The notes under the pieces were generated by a model. It did no database searches and was not told where the DNA came from. It was given only the letters and a program-made list of their open reading frames with translations. The translations under genes were made by a program, and so were the position numbers. DNA of 37,728 nt from Flavobacteriaceae bacterium (lineage in GTDB: Bacteria > Bacteroidota > Bacteroidia > Flavobacteriales > Flavobacteriaceae), in NCBI GenBank assembly GCA_030065775.1, contig JASJDL010000004.1, forward strand, positions 1 through 37,728, given 5' to 3'. This document shows, piece after piece, positions 1-7,826 of this stretch; within the stretch, counting starts at the first letter, position 1, and the number at the start of each line of letters is the position of its first letter.

Positions 1-587
1 CTTTGAAATGATGCACGTGGTTGAAAATAATCTTGCTTCAAGTCTAACCACCCTAAACGCCTGAAGTTCTTCAATGCTGTATACACCACATTATCGATTC
101 TTTCATCGTCATCATCGATTTTTAAATCTCCTGATGATTGTGCTATGAGTTTAACAAGGCCATCTTTATACTCCTCATAATCATTTCGAATCATTTCTTG
201 AAGCTTCGATACCGAATCAAGTTCGATATTACCCTCATAATAAATAATCTTATACATAATAAGGCCTATGATTATGTATTCGTTTTTTAATACATCCCTG
301 TATGGCGAAGGAATATTACCTCTGGATGCAGTATTAAAATCTAAAAAGAAGTAGGAATCTGATTGAAGGTTTTCTTCTTTCAAATGAATTCCATAATAAT
401 AATCGTAGTAGGAATCGAGATCTTCTTTATGCCGTTTAAGAAATCTGTAATAAGGAATTTGGTCTCCATATTCTTGTATGTGTACACCGTCCTTTAAATA
501 ATAATCAAGTTCGCCAAAATACGTCTCGGCATCTTTGTCAAAGTAGAACTTTAAAAAGCTCAATGCTCCTGTAATACTGTGCTCCAT
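1..587 (-). CDS. MukE/MksE/JetB-like condensin subunit (partial, runs off left edge)
   Basis: An open frame of 195 codons starts with ATG at 587 and stays open to the window edge, so the C-terminus is missing. It overlaps the end of the MukF-like gene by 28 bp, which implies translational coupling. The protein is rich in Tyr, Asp and Glu. It has an N-terminal region with LSFLKFYFDKD, a segment YYDYYYGIHLKEENLQSDSYFFLDF-like in the middle (Tyr-rich, then an acidic turn and a hydrophobic strand), the helix VLKNEYIIIGLIMYKIIYYEG, and a late segment VVYTALKNFRRLGWLDL. This pattern (paired winged-helix protein, ending in a helix plus GW) is what MukE/MksE/JetB kite proteins look like to me. Its place directly after a MukF-like gene supports the call. 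The family call is inference from pattern and order, not from a search. Confidence 0.6.
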   Translation of the reverse strand, partial: MEHSITGALSFLKFYFDKDAETYFGELDYYLKDGVHIQEYGDQIPYYRFLKRHKEDLDSYYDYYYGIHLKEENLQSDSYFFLDFNTASRGNIPSPYRDVLKNEYIIIGLIMYKIIYYEGNIELDSVSKLQEMIRNDYEEYKDGLVKLIAQSSGDLKIDDDDERIDNVVYTALKNFRRLGWLDLKQDYFQPRASFQ

Positions 588-1900
588 AGTATCAATCCTT
601 CTTTTCTTATCAGGTTACTTTTATTAATTTTTATTGTACAATCATCCCTTTCATGACCCATATCAATAACTTCAAAATATACTTTAGTGGCAATTGTAAA
701 ATCGGATGTATCTCTAAGCACTCTGTAAAAGAGCTCGGAGATGTTTATTTCTTTATTCTTTCTTAACTCAGCGAATATTAGATTGACCCAATTATCAATT
801 GTTTCTGAATCGTTAAAAGCTTTATCTAAAATGGCCTTGCTTTCCTTTTCAGCTTTTATGTCTCTGGTATATTTTTTTCTTTGTTTTGAGCGTATCGGAA
901 ATAATTCCTTATCCCTATCAAAGTGTATGTATTTTGGTCTTTTAAATCGGGTAGTGACTTCACGTACTTCTTTAGGAAATATGACTCGTTTTTCCCCGGT
1001 TCCTTCTTGTCTAATTAGTTCGGAATATTTAAGTAAAAACCGTATGAACCTATCGGTTTGGGCGCTGTATTCAGGGTTGCGAAATGCGGCAAAAAGCTGC
1101 TTGATTTTTGGCTGAATTCTGTTCAGCCTTCTATCAGTACCTCTCAACCTGCTTTGTATGCTGTCAAAGAAATAGACCTTAGAATCGATAAGACCCAATA
1201 TTGCACTATTCTCAGAATCTATTTGGGTTAGTATAAGGTTAATCGAGTTGGTTTCGGTAAAAGCGCTTCTTAGTTCTTTGTTCTTATTTTGTATTTCGGT
1301 TAAATCATCATTAACTGTTCGCAATAGCTCAAGAGGTTCTAAATGCTGAGCCAGTGTATCTTTTCTAAGTTTGCTTACGGATTCGTCAATCTGCCTGTCC
1401 AAAAAGTCTATATGTTGCTTTAATGTTGGATGATAATGTTCAAAATGAACCTCTAACCATTCACGGATGAGATCTTCTGAATAAAGTGCATTATTCAATT
1501 GATTCTTTAATTCCGAACAAATAACTTTTATTTTAGTAGGCTTGAAGCTACCTTCTAGCGTAGCCTTGACAATTTTGCAGAGGTTTAAACCATATTCTTG
1601 AAAAGAATATGTTCTGGTCTCTTCATCGTAGTTGAGAAAATACTTTTGCAGCCTCAGTATCCTCTCCTTATTGTATGCCCTTACATAATGAGTTTCTTTT
1701 TCCCTGGTAGTCATTGTCGATTCAAAAAGCCTATGGATTTCTTCACCAGAAAATCTGCCATTTTCATAGACCTTATTAATAACCCCTTCATATAGATGAA
1801 CAATCACCAGCCCCTCACGTTCTTCTGGGAAAAGTTCCCGATAAGTATCTGGTTTTAAAATCTCCTCTTTAAAATTGAATATGCTCTTGTCGTCTTTCAA
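560..1900 (-). CDS. MukF/MksF/JetA-like kleisin subunit of a condensin-type (Wadjet-like) system
   Basis: This protein of 446 aa has an N-terminal winged-helix-like region (about 50-130, with RTYSFQEYGLNLCKIV), a long charged helical or coiled-coil middle (about 155-310) and a small C-terminal domain (about 375-446). That layout is the MukF/MksF/JetA kleisin plan: N-terminal wHTH dimerisation domain, helical linker, C-terminal domain for the SMC head. The start is a TTG at 1900. It is in the same frame as the upstream PHP-ATPase gene and 15 nt after its stop; the only nearby ATG (frame-shifted) stops after five codons. The stop lies inside the following MukE-like gene (28-bp overlap). No signal peptide or membrane segment is seen. 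In Wadjet systems JetA acts with JetB and JetC to recognise and extrude foreign circular DNA. That role here is inferred from layout and neighbours. Confidence 0.6.
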   Translation of the reverse strand: MKDDKSIFNFKEEILKPDTYRELFPEEREGLVIVHLYEGVINKVYENGRFSGEEIHRLFESTMTTREKETHYVRAYNKERILRLQKYFLNYDEETRTYSFQEYGLNLCKIVKATLEGSFKPTKIKVICSELKNQLNNALYSEDLIREWLEVHFEHYHPTLKQHIDFLDRQIDESVSKLRKDTLAQHLEPLELLRTVNDDLTEIQNKNKELRSAFTETNSINLILTQIDSENSAILGLIDSKVYFFDSIQSRLRGTDRRLNRIQPKIKQLFAAFRNPEYSAQTDRFIRFLLKYSELIRQEGTGEKRVIFPKEVREVTTRFKRPKYIHFDRDKELFPIRSKQRKKYTRDIKAEKESKAILDKAFNDSETIDNWVNLIFAELRKNKEINISELFYRVLRDTSDFTIATKVYFEVIDMGHERDDCTIKINKSNLIRKEGLILWSTVLQEH

Positions 1901-1915
1901 TACTTTAAAAACATC

Positions 1916-4759
1916 TTAGAAATTATACTTCTTCTTGCGTTTATCAAAAGCCTCTGGGCCACCTTCTAACACATCACAAATATGCTCTTGTATACCACGC
2001 TTGTATAAAACTTCTTCTATGCTATTGTCCTCATTCATAGTATTTTCTATCGAGCCTGAAACATACTCAAAAGTAAATGCCTTGTTCTTGGTGTCTTCTC
2101 CATTTTGATTAGCCACGACAGCAAGTTCAGCGTCAGCGCCGAGCACTAAATTTGGGTTATGGGTAACTATTAGAATTTGCCTCTTCTTTTTTCGCTTGCG
2201 AAGGAATTTCACAACTTGATTGTAAATTGAACGGTTATCTAAGTCATCTTCAGGTTGGTCCACTAGAATGGGGCATTGACTATCATCTAAATCAATAAGA
2301 AGCCTAAGCAAAACGAACGACTTCTTACCAGGGGACATTTCAGAAATATCGTCATTTTGATAGGTAACTTTAAAGTCGTGCATAAACCAATTTTTAAATA
2401 GGGAGGTAATTGCTTCCCTGTTGCTCACTCCTTCTCGTTTCGGAATCTCATTATTTATAATCTTCCACGCTTCACCTTTTAGGAATTTCTTATGTTTTTC
2501 AGAATTTTCAAAGGCATACTCAGTTAGGTATTCGTAGTCCTTACTTCTGGTGGTTCTTCCATCAAAATTTTTGTTCACGTAAGACTCCTGAAAGTAGTCT
2601 TTTCGAAATTTCGTAACAATATCAAAGGATAAGTCATCATCGAACTCGGAAAGGTTTACTGCATTTTTTGCTTCCAGGTACAGAGTATAGTATTCTGTGT
2701 TGCAACTGGCTAGCAGTTCGATATTTTTTTCTATCTGACTGTATGAGATTCTGATTTCATTTTCCAATTCTTTTATGGTCAATATGGTTTTTTCCTCTCT
2801 TTCTTTTTCCTTAAGGAGATCGTTTAAGGCATTTTGGTCCTTTAATGCCTCCCTTAAGTCCGCAATCCCCTTTTCCTCACTAATTATCTCGTCATTGATT
2901 TTTTTAACTGTGGAATTCAAATCTGATATTTTCCCATTCAAAGAAGTTCTCCAATCCAATTTGTAGGAATCAAATTTCTTTTCTGCAAGTGAAGAAATTT
3001 CACTTCTTAAAGTATCACTTGTTAAGTTCTGAATTATACTTTCATTAGCATTTACTGCAATGCCCTTCAAAGACTCTAACTTGGAGATATCTTTATTAAT
3101 TGAATCAACATTTGCCTGTTTTTCTTTTATTAAGTTTGTCACTCTGTTGAAGCGTTCTAAATCGTCTTTGCTTACTTTGGACTTTTGCTGAAAACTCCGG
3201 ATTTCTTCTTCTAGTTTATCAATTTGTTTTGCTATACCATCTTTATCACCTAATTCCTTCTTAAGTCTGTTCTTCTCAATGTTCAGGTGGATATTTTCGA
3301 AGAGGTTTTTAATTGCCCCTTCAATTTTATCAGCAATGTTTTTCTTGTTCCCTTTCAATGAATCATACCATGATTTAAAATCTTCTTTTTGAAGTAGTAC
3401 ATCTAGAATTATTTCATCGATATCACTGGTAGTCTCGCCTTCATCTACGACACGATTTAGATAAGATTGGGGAATATAAATGATTCTTTTACCTGGGTTG
3501 GTCGAGGAGTTCAGATTACTTGTTTGCCCATCTTTCCATAAAACCTCAAAGCCTTGTACCGGTCTTTTGTCCTCAATTCCTGCCGATTTATTTCTTTTTT
3601 CAAACTCTGTAATATCAGCAGTTTTTGCAGTACTCCTTAATAAAATCGATTTTCCAGTAGACTTTCCACCAATAATAGTTGTTAGATTTTGATTAAACTG
3701 AATATAATCCGTTGTGAAAGAAGGATCAAGAAATCGTACTTTATCAATAACCTCGTAGATTTTTTTCTCATCTGGCTTTCTGTCTGATAGAGTTACTCTT
3801 TCTTCAGGCTCATATACGATTTGTTTTAGACCTTCAAACGTAGGATCAGCTTTTATCCAGCATATTCGATTGCCATTTTTTGTAAAAAGTTCATCGAAGG
3901 TATGTGAGTCACTACCCCAAATACATGGTTTAAGTGACTTAAATTCGTCAACATATTCTTTCTGCGAGGCATTAAACTTACCCAGCCCCCATTGAATAGT
4001 TTTAGCATTCGAAGCAAATAAACAATCTGATTTTTGAATCAAGACCTTGCGAGTTAGATGTCCTTGATTATTCCAATCAACATCACTCAAGTCTTCATCT
4101 GATGGTACTGCGGTAAGATATTTCCCCTTGAATATTGACGGTTGACTCGTTAAGAGCTTCGTGATTTTTTCATCAGAAACCACCGCATTCATCATTCCGG
4201 TATATAATGGGCTTGGATGTTGTCTGAACTGCTCATGCTCTTGTTGAAGTCTCGTTCCTAAAGCAGTAAGATTGTTAATTGTTAGTGATCGGCTCTCCCC
4301 AGCTTCTTGAGGCATGCCAGCATACATTATCCTTAATTGTTGTAAGAAATTCTCTTCGATATCTTCAATAGATATATGGTCAGAAAATATAATATGAAAA
4401 TTGACTCTGTTATCTTGCACTAATTTGTCTAGCCTAAACTCTATATTTGGTAGGATTAGTATTTCCTTTATTATAGCTATTTGTTCCCTACTAAATTGTA
4501 GCTCTTTCAATTTAGCATCATTGGCCAAATATTCAGTTTTTAATTTTTTGTAGCCTTCAATGGTAAAATAATCTGTAATCCCAATTACTGCAATCTCATT
4601 ATCTATAGCCCTTGTGAAAAGCTGTTTGACATATTCGTCCCAATCGGAACCGAAACCATTGTGCAAAACAGACTCAGGAGTATGCACATGTAAATCCCAT
4701 TTTCTCCATTCAGAACCTTTACTGTAAATCTTATTCATAAACGAAAATATTAAGCCCAT
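1916..4759 (-). CDS. PHP phosphoesterase fused to SMC-like ABC ATPase (TrlF-like)
   Basis: This is a 947-aa two-part protein. The N-terminal PHP domain carries metal-binding motifs: H24-x-H26-T-P, D63 in GITDYF, E107 in NIEFRL, H128 in FSDH and D284-x-H286 in WGSDSHTF. A Rad50/SMC-type ATPase follows: Walker A GGKSTGKS (364-371), a charged coiled-coil stretch (about 465-690), ABC signature SPGKKS (809-814), Walker B ILVDQPEDDLD (831-841) and an H-loop His867. PHP domains hydrolyse phosphoester bonds, so an ATP-gated nuclease is plausible. A second Met (M8, start 4738) is an equally good start because neither has a clear RBS. It is the first gene of a minus-strand operon with the MukF-like gene 15 nt downstream. 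Stand-alone PHP-ATPases of this type occur in defence islands; here it leads a condensin-like operon. Confidence 0.85.
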   Translation of the reverse strand: MGLIFSFMNKIYSKGSEWRKWDLHVHTPESVLHNGFGSDWDEYVKQLFTRAIDNEIAVIGITDYFTIEGYKKLKTEYLANDAKLKELQFSREQIAIIKEILILPNIEFRLDKLVQDNRVNFHIIFSDHISIEDIEENFLQQLRIMYAGMPQEAGESRSLTINNLTALGTRLQQEHEQFRQHPSPLYTGMMNAVVSDEKITKLLTSQPSIFKGKYLTAVPSDEDLSDVDWNNQGHLTRKVLIQKSDCLFASNAKTIQWGLGKFNASQKEYVDEFKSLKPCIWGSDSHTFDELFTKNGNRICWIKADPTFEGLKQIVYEPEERVTLSDRKPDEKKIYEVIDKVRFLDPSFTTDYIQFNQNLTTIIGGKSTGKSILLRSTAKTADITEFEKRNKSAGIEDKRPVQGFEVLWKDGQTSNLNSSTNPGKRIIYIPQSYLNRVVDEGETTSDIDEIILDVLLQKEDFKSWYDSLKGNKKNIADKIEGAIKNLFENIHLNIEKNRLKKELGDKDGIAKQIDKLEEEIRSFQQKSKVSKDDLERFNRVTNLIKEKQANVDSINKDISKLESLKGIAVNANESIIQNLTSDTLRSEISSLAEKKFDSYKLDWRTSLNGKISDLNSTVKKINDEIISEEKGIADLREALKDQNALNDLLKEKEREEKTILTIKELENEIRISYSQIEKNIELLASCNTEYYTLYLEAKNAVNLSEFDDDLSFDIVTKFRKDYFQESYVNKNFDGRTTRSKDYEYLTEYAFENSEKHKKFLKGEAWKIINNEIPKREGVSNREAITSLFKNWFMHDFKVTYQNDDISEMSPGKKSFVLLRLLIDLDDSQCPILVDQPEDDLDNRSIYNQVVKFLRKRKKKRQILIVTHNPNLVLGADAELAVVANQNGEDTKNKAFTFEYVSGSIENTMNEDNSIEEVLYKRGIQEHICDVLEGGPEAFDKRKKKYNF

Positions 4760-4911
4760 CTAGGGCAACTTTTAAAAGCCAAAATAGTTAAGGGGATATA
4801 TAAAATATAGCTTGGTAAGATACAAAAAACTTGTGGGAAAATTGATTGTGAAATGTAGAAATAATATGTGTACCTAAAATGTAATTTTACCACTGGGCTA
4901 TTACTTACGAT

Positions 4912-5568
4912 CTAGCTCCTCTTATCTCCAGCTCGAACATCAAAAGCCACCAAATTAAACAATTGCCGCATCCGACTACGCACACGTACTCCATAAAGGT
5001 CTTCTAGTTCTTGGGCATTGAGATTGGTGGTTGCGTGGGTCTTGATGTTGTGTTTTAAGAAAAGTTCGTATCGGGAGAGCAAAATTTCACCCATCACATT
5101 ACAGTCCTTTCCGTAGTGACGACCCATAGGTTCCACACCCAAATCGTCAAAACAAAAAGATTGTGAATTGCCATAATCATCGATGGTTTTATACCCTAAG
5201 TGGTTAAATGAAAAAGCGATGTTTCTGCACGGGATAACTGAATAAGGCCGCTGATGGGGAACAAGATGCTTCAGCAATTTCATTAAACTGGTTTTTCCAC
5301 AGCCTACTGGTCCGGAGAGTAGTAAACCTTTTTCAGGATCTATGTTGAACTTGGCACAATTCTCGTAATCCCTCACAAAATAGTTGGCGAGTTTCCAAAG
5401 AATTTTTCGGTCTTCCTCATAGATTTTAAAGTGCTTACCAAAGAGCAGCTTCCCCTTTGCATTGAGATAAATAAGAATCTTGTCAAAGTCGTAGGACACA
5501 TTTTTACCGTCAAACTTGCCAAGCGAATATTCCACGGCACCTTCTTGTATTTTAGAGGGGTTCACCAT
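4912..5568 (-). CDS. DnaC/IstB-like AAA+ ATPase of the mobile element
   Basis: This 218-aa AAA+ protein has Walker A GPVGCGKT (86-93), Walker B SFCFDDLG (D141, D142), a sensor region THATTNLNAQEL and an arginine-finger region RVRSRMRQLF. This is the DnaC/IstB helper type: a helicase loader or DNA-bound ATPase that works with an element-encoded replication protein. The start ATG at 5568 lies inside the end of the upstream winged-helix gene (17-bp overlap), so the two are translationally coupled. The rteC - HTH - winged-helix - ATPase order is a common backbone of Bacteroidetes integrative elements. About 150 bp without a gene separate it from the PHP-ATPase operon, which probably has its own promoter. 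Confidence 0.85.
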   Translation of the reverse strand: MVNPSKIQEGAVEYSLGKFDGKNVSYDFDKILIYLNAKGKLLFGKHFKIYEEDRKILWKLANYFVRDYENCAKFNIDPEKGLLLSGPVGCGKTSLMKLLKHLVPHQRPYSVIPCRNIAFSFNHLGYKTIDDYGNSQSFCFDDLGVEPMGRHYGKDCNVMGEILLSRYELFLKHNIKTHATTNLNAQELEDLYGVRVRSRMRQLFNLVAFDVRAGDKRS

Positions 5569-6199
5569 AGTTTTTTTCGGTACTTGTTTTCAAGTTGTCT
5601 TGATTTTGAGACAGCTGTTTATCCGTTTGCAGTTCTTTTGCCTTGAGCATCCAACTACTCGCAGTAGCATGCCAGTCGGTAATTTTCATTTTGCCACCCA
5701 ACTTCCAGCCAATGGCCTGGTAGTGGTTAAAAAATTTCAGCCCTTCAAGGGCTGGCCATTCTTTCGATTTAAAAAATTCAACAACTTCAATTTCAGTTTT
5801 TGGTAACTTACGTTTAGGTATGTTTTCTTCCTGTTTATTATGGTTTGTATTAGGTACTACTACTTGTTTATTGCTGGTTTCAACCTCGTCCACAACTTGT
5901 TCAGAAGTTGTACCAAAAATGAGCATCTTAATTTTACTCCCTTTGTAGGGATTGTGTGAGGGCAGATATTTAATGTAGTTCCAATCGTCCATATTTTTTA
6001 AGCATCGATGATAAGTGGCTTTAGAGCCTATTTTGGAAAGTTGCATGATTTCCTCCCGATTTATGAAGAACAACTCAGGAAAGCGATTCAAATTCCAATA
6101 CTGGAAGAGCGCCATATATAAACTTATGTGCGTAGCATTTAACCGAGAATCCTTAGCGAAGGCCTGAAAGACACCATTGAGATGTTTTATATAATTCAT
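5552..6199 (-). CDS. Winged-helix, replication-initiator-like protein of the mobile element
   Basis: This 215-aa protein has an N-terminal helix-turn-helix/winged-helix region (about 1-105). It contains LNATHISLYMALFQYWN, then FINREEIMQLSKIGSKATYHRCLKNM as the probable recognition helix region. The middle is low-complexity and polar (about 120-155), and the C-terminal segment has FFKSKEWPALEGLKFFNHYQAIGW, a helical motif often found in this family. Similar proteins in Bacteroidetes elements precede a DnaC-like ATPase, as here. A role in initiating element replication is likely but inferred. It follows the HTH gene by 8 nt and overlaps the ATPase gene by 17 bp. An inverted repeat ACAACTT-N6-AAGTTGT (5892-5911) lies inside the coding region. 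Confidence 0.75.
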   Translation of the reverse strand: MNYIKHLNGVFQAFAKDSRLNATHISLYMALFQYWNLNRFPELFFINREEIMQLSKIGSKATYHRCLKNMDDWNYIKYLPSHNPYKGSKIKMLIFGTTSEQVVDEVETSNKQVVVPNTNHNKQEENIPKRKLPKTEIEVVEFFKSKEWPALEGLKFFNHYQAIGWKLGGKMKITDWHATASSWMLKAKELQTDKQLSQNQDNLKTSTEKNYGEPL

Positions 6200-6207
6200 A
6201 CATCTTT

Positions 6208-6486
6208 CTAGAATTTATTATGCACCCGGTTGTCTACCATTACCTTTTGAATTTCCTCTGAATCATAAAAGATAATACCACCCACTTTAGTATAAGGCAA
6301 AGTACCATTGATTCTAAGGTTTTGTAAAGTCCCTGGGCTAATTTGAAGAAGTTCCATTACCTCGTTTGATTTGAGGTAGCGTTTAAGTTTTCCCTGAGAC
6401 TGCTTGGTCAAGAGGCTTTTGAATTCATCGAGCAATTCAATCTTGAAATCTCGAAGGTCGTCTGTGGTCACAATATTTGCTGGCAT
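6208..6486 (-). CDS. Excisionase-like helix-turn-helix DNA-binding protein
   Basis: This small protein of 92 aa has a MerR/Xis-type helix-turn-helix in its C-terminal half (about 36-85): LKSNEVMELLQISPGTLQNL, then a short wing GTLPYTKVGGIIFYDSEEI. The N-terminal 35 residues are a charged helix. This is the HTH_17/excisionase-type fold found next to rteC and int functions in CTnDOT-family elements, where such proteins bind att DNA or control excision genes. It is the first gene of a three-gene minus-strand run (HTH, winged-helix, ATPase). The 267 bp upstream carry two dyads that may be its control or binding sites. Confidence 0.8.
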   Translation of the reverse strand: MPANIVTTDDLRDFKIELLDEFKSLLTKQSQGKLKRYLKSNEVMELLQISPGTLQNLRINGTLPYTKVGGIIFYDSEEIQKVMVDNRVHNKF

Positions 6487-6594
6487 AGAAATAGTTTTTT
6501 GAAAGAGACCACCTCGTTGCTTTCACCCAATTTGATGGCCTCCCTACTGATTTGACTTTCGTTGTACAAAATTGAAGTGCTTTGATGGGATTTG

Positions 6595-6620
6595 TTCACA
6601 AGTCAAACACAACTTGTGAA
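6595..6620. promoter_or_regulatory. Dyad TTCACAA-N12-TTGTGAA, copy 1 (candidate operator or replication/excision site)
   Basis: The dyad has perfect outer arms TTCACAA (6595-6601) and TTGTGAA (6614-6620). In this copy the arms extend to 9 bp (TTCACAAGT/ACTTGTGAA). It lies in the 267-bp space between rteC and the excisionase-like gene, about 110 bp upstream of the latter. It shares the 16-mer AACACAACTTGTGAAA (6606-6621) with copy 2. Confidence 0.6.
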
Positions 6621-6718
6621 AGATTTTTGTCTCATTTTAAATGTGTAGAAATAGTATGATTTGCGAGTCCAGAATAGCAGCGGGGCAATTGAATGAAATT
6701 TTAGGGATGTTTTGGAGA

Positions 6719-6744
6719 TTCACAACATCAACACAACTTGTGAA
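6719..6744. promoter_or_regulatory. Dyad TTCACAA-N12-TTGTGAA, copy 2
   Basis: This copy has the same arms and the same 12-bp spacing as copy 1, with the shared 16-mer at 6730-6745. It lies 9 bp beyond the end of rteC. The two copies are 124 bp apart in the same orientation. The site is a candidate for RteC, the HTH protein or the replication protein; which one binds cannot be told from sequence. Confidence 0.6.
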
Positions 6745-6753
6745 AAAAATAAG

Positions 6754-7584
6754 TTAGTCATCGGCTTCCTTCATACGCTCGATGAGGCTTGATTTTAAGC
6801 GGTCTATAAAGCGGGTGCGTTCGACCAATTTTCTGCTACGTAGCTCTATGAACTTACGGTAATAATTACCCAAATCAACATTAAAAAGTGATTCACATGC
6901 AGAGGCAACTTCCTTAACACCAGATTCGCCACCTTGAATAGCACCTGAGGCTTGAAGGGCATAAACAAGCTCTATTAAATCAATTTTAGTGCCTGTCCAC
7001 CGCAAATGTTGTGCTTTACCATTCACTGCGTTCCCATTGTGGGTGAAAGAATGTAGCTTCTCATTTAAGTACAAAGTGAGTTTCCCATAAGCTTTGAATT
7101 TAGCTAGGGTTAAATCTTTTGGTGTACTAAATTCCGGATCTTCTACATAGTTACTGAAACCTAATATTGGAAGTTCGTCAATTGGCTTTCTGGTAAAGTA
7201 GTTATTATCAAAATGAGTATGACTAAGTTGGGTGTATTGACCAAAATCTATATTACGCAAGAAGAATTGATTGTAAGTTTCAAGCTGTTCTTTGATGAAT
7301 TTCTTTTGCCTATTGGAGGTAGAACTGGGAAAGCAAATTTCTAACTGATAAATCTTTTTATGATAAATTAATTCAACTAACGGCACTTGCTTGATTTCCT
7401 TAAAAAATTGGATTTCATCGGATTCTGATTGAAACCCCTTTTGGATAATTTCTTTTCTAAATTTCGAGAGCAATACCCTGCAAGATTGAATACTTCGACG
7501 TGACCGCTCTATAATTGAGGGAGCTGACCTTTCAATTCGGCTTAATTCTTCGAGTAGATTATCTGCCAATAATTTTAATTTCAT
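6754..7584 (-). CDS. rteC: RteC-like regulator of the integrative element
   Basis: This protein of about 276 aa matches RteC. Its C-terminal half has LRWTGTKIDLIELVYALQAS, then GAIQGGESGVKEVASACESLFNVDLGN-type sequence and YYRKFIELRSRK. This is the winged-helix domain by which RteC of CTnDOT binds DNA and switches on excision. I chose the Met at 7584 because the protein then starts MKLKLLADNLLEEL, as RteC proteins do; an in-frame Met at 7617 would add 11 residues. In CTnDOT, RteC answers to RteA/RteB. No such two-component pair is in the window, so its trigger is unknown. It sits directly upstream of the HTH/rep/ATPase genes. Confidence 0.85.
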   Translation of the reverse strand: MKLKLLADNLLEELSRIERSAPSIIERSRRSIQSCRVLLSKFRKEIIQKGFQSESDEIQFFKEIKQVPLVELIYHKKIYQLEICFPSSTSNRQKKFIKEQLETYNQFFLRNIDFGQYTQLSHTHFDNNYFTRKPIDELPILGFSNYVEDPEFSTPKDLTLAKFKAYGKLTLYLNEKLHSFTHNGNAVNGKAQHLRWTGTKIDLIELVYALQASGAIQGGESGVKEVASACESLFNVDLGNYYRKFIELRSRKLVERTRFIDRLKSSLIERMKEADD

Positions 7585-7826
7585 AGTACTCCATAGAATC
7601 AGTATTTCCAACTGCATATGGAGCCAACTTTAGTAGGTCAGTTTGGAGTTTTACGAAAATCAAACCCAGAATACAGTAGGAATTGAGGGCAACCCCTCAT
7701 TATATCCTTGTTTTCCACAATACTTTTTAGGTTAAAGAGTTGATTCTCAAAAATAGAGAAAGAGTGTTTTTTCAAAGCTGTGTGAAGGCGTATATATCTA
7801 CGGAATAACACGTATTTTCATACGTA

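Noticed and set aside
741-1115. Plus-strand open frame of 124 codons inside the MukF-like gene
   Set aside because: It is antisense to a better gene with clear domain-like features; no motif and no RBS.
5892-5911. Inverted repeat ACAACTT-N6-AAGTTGT inside the winged-helix gene
   Set aside because: It is in coding sequence and only partly like the dyads at 6595 and 6719; not enough to call a separate site.
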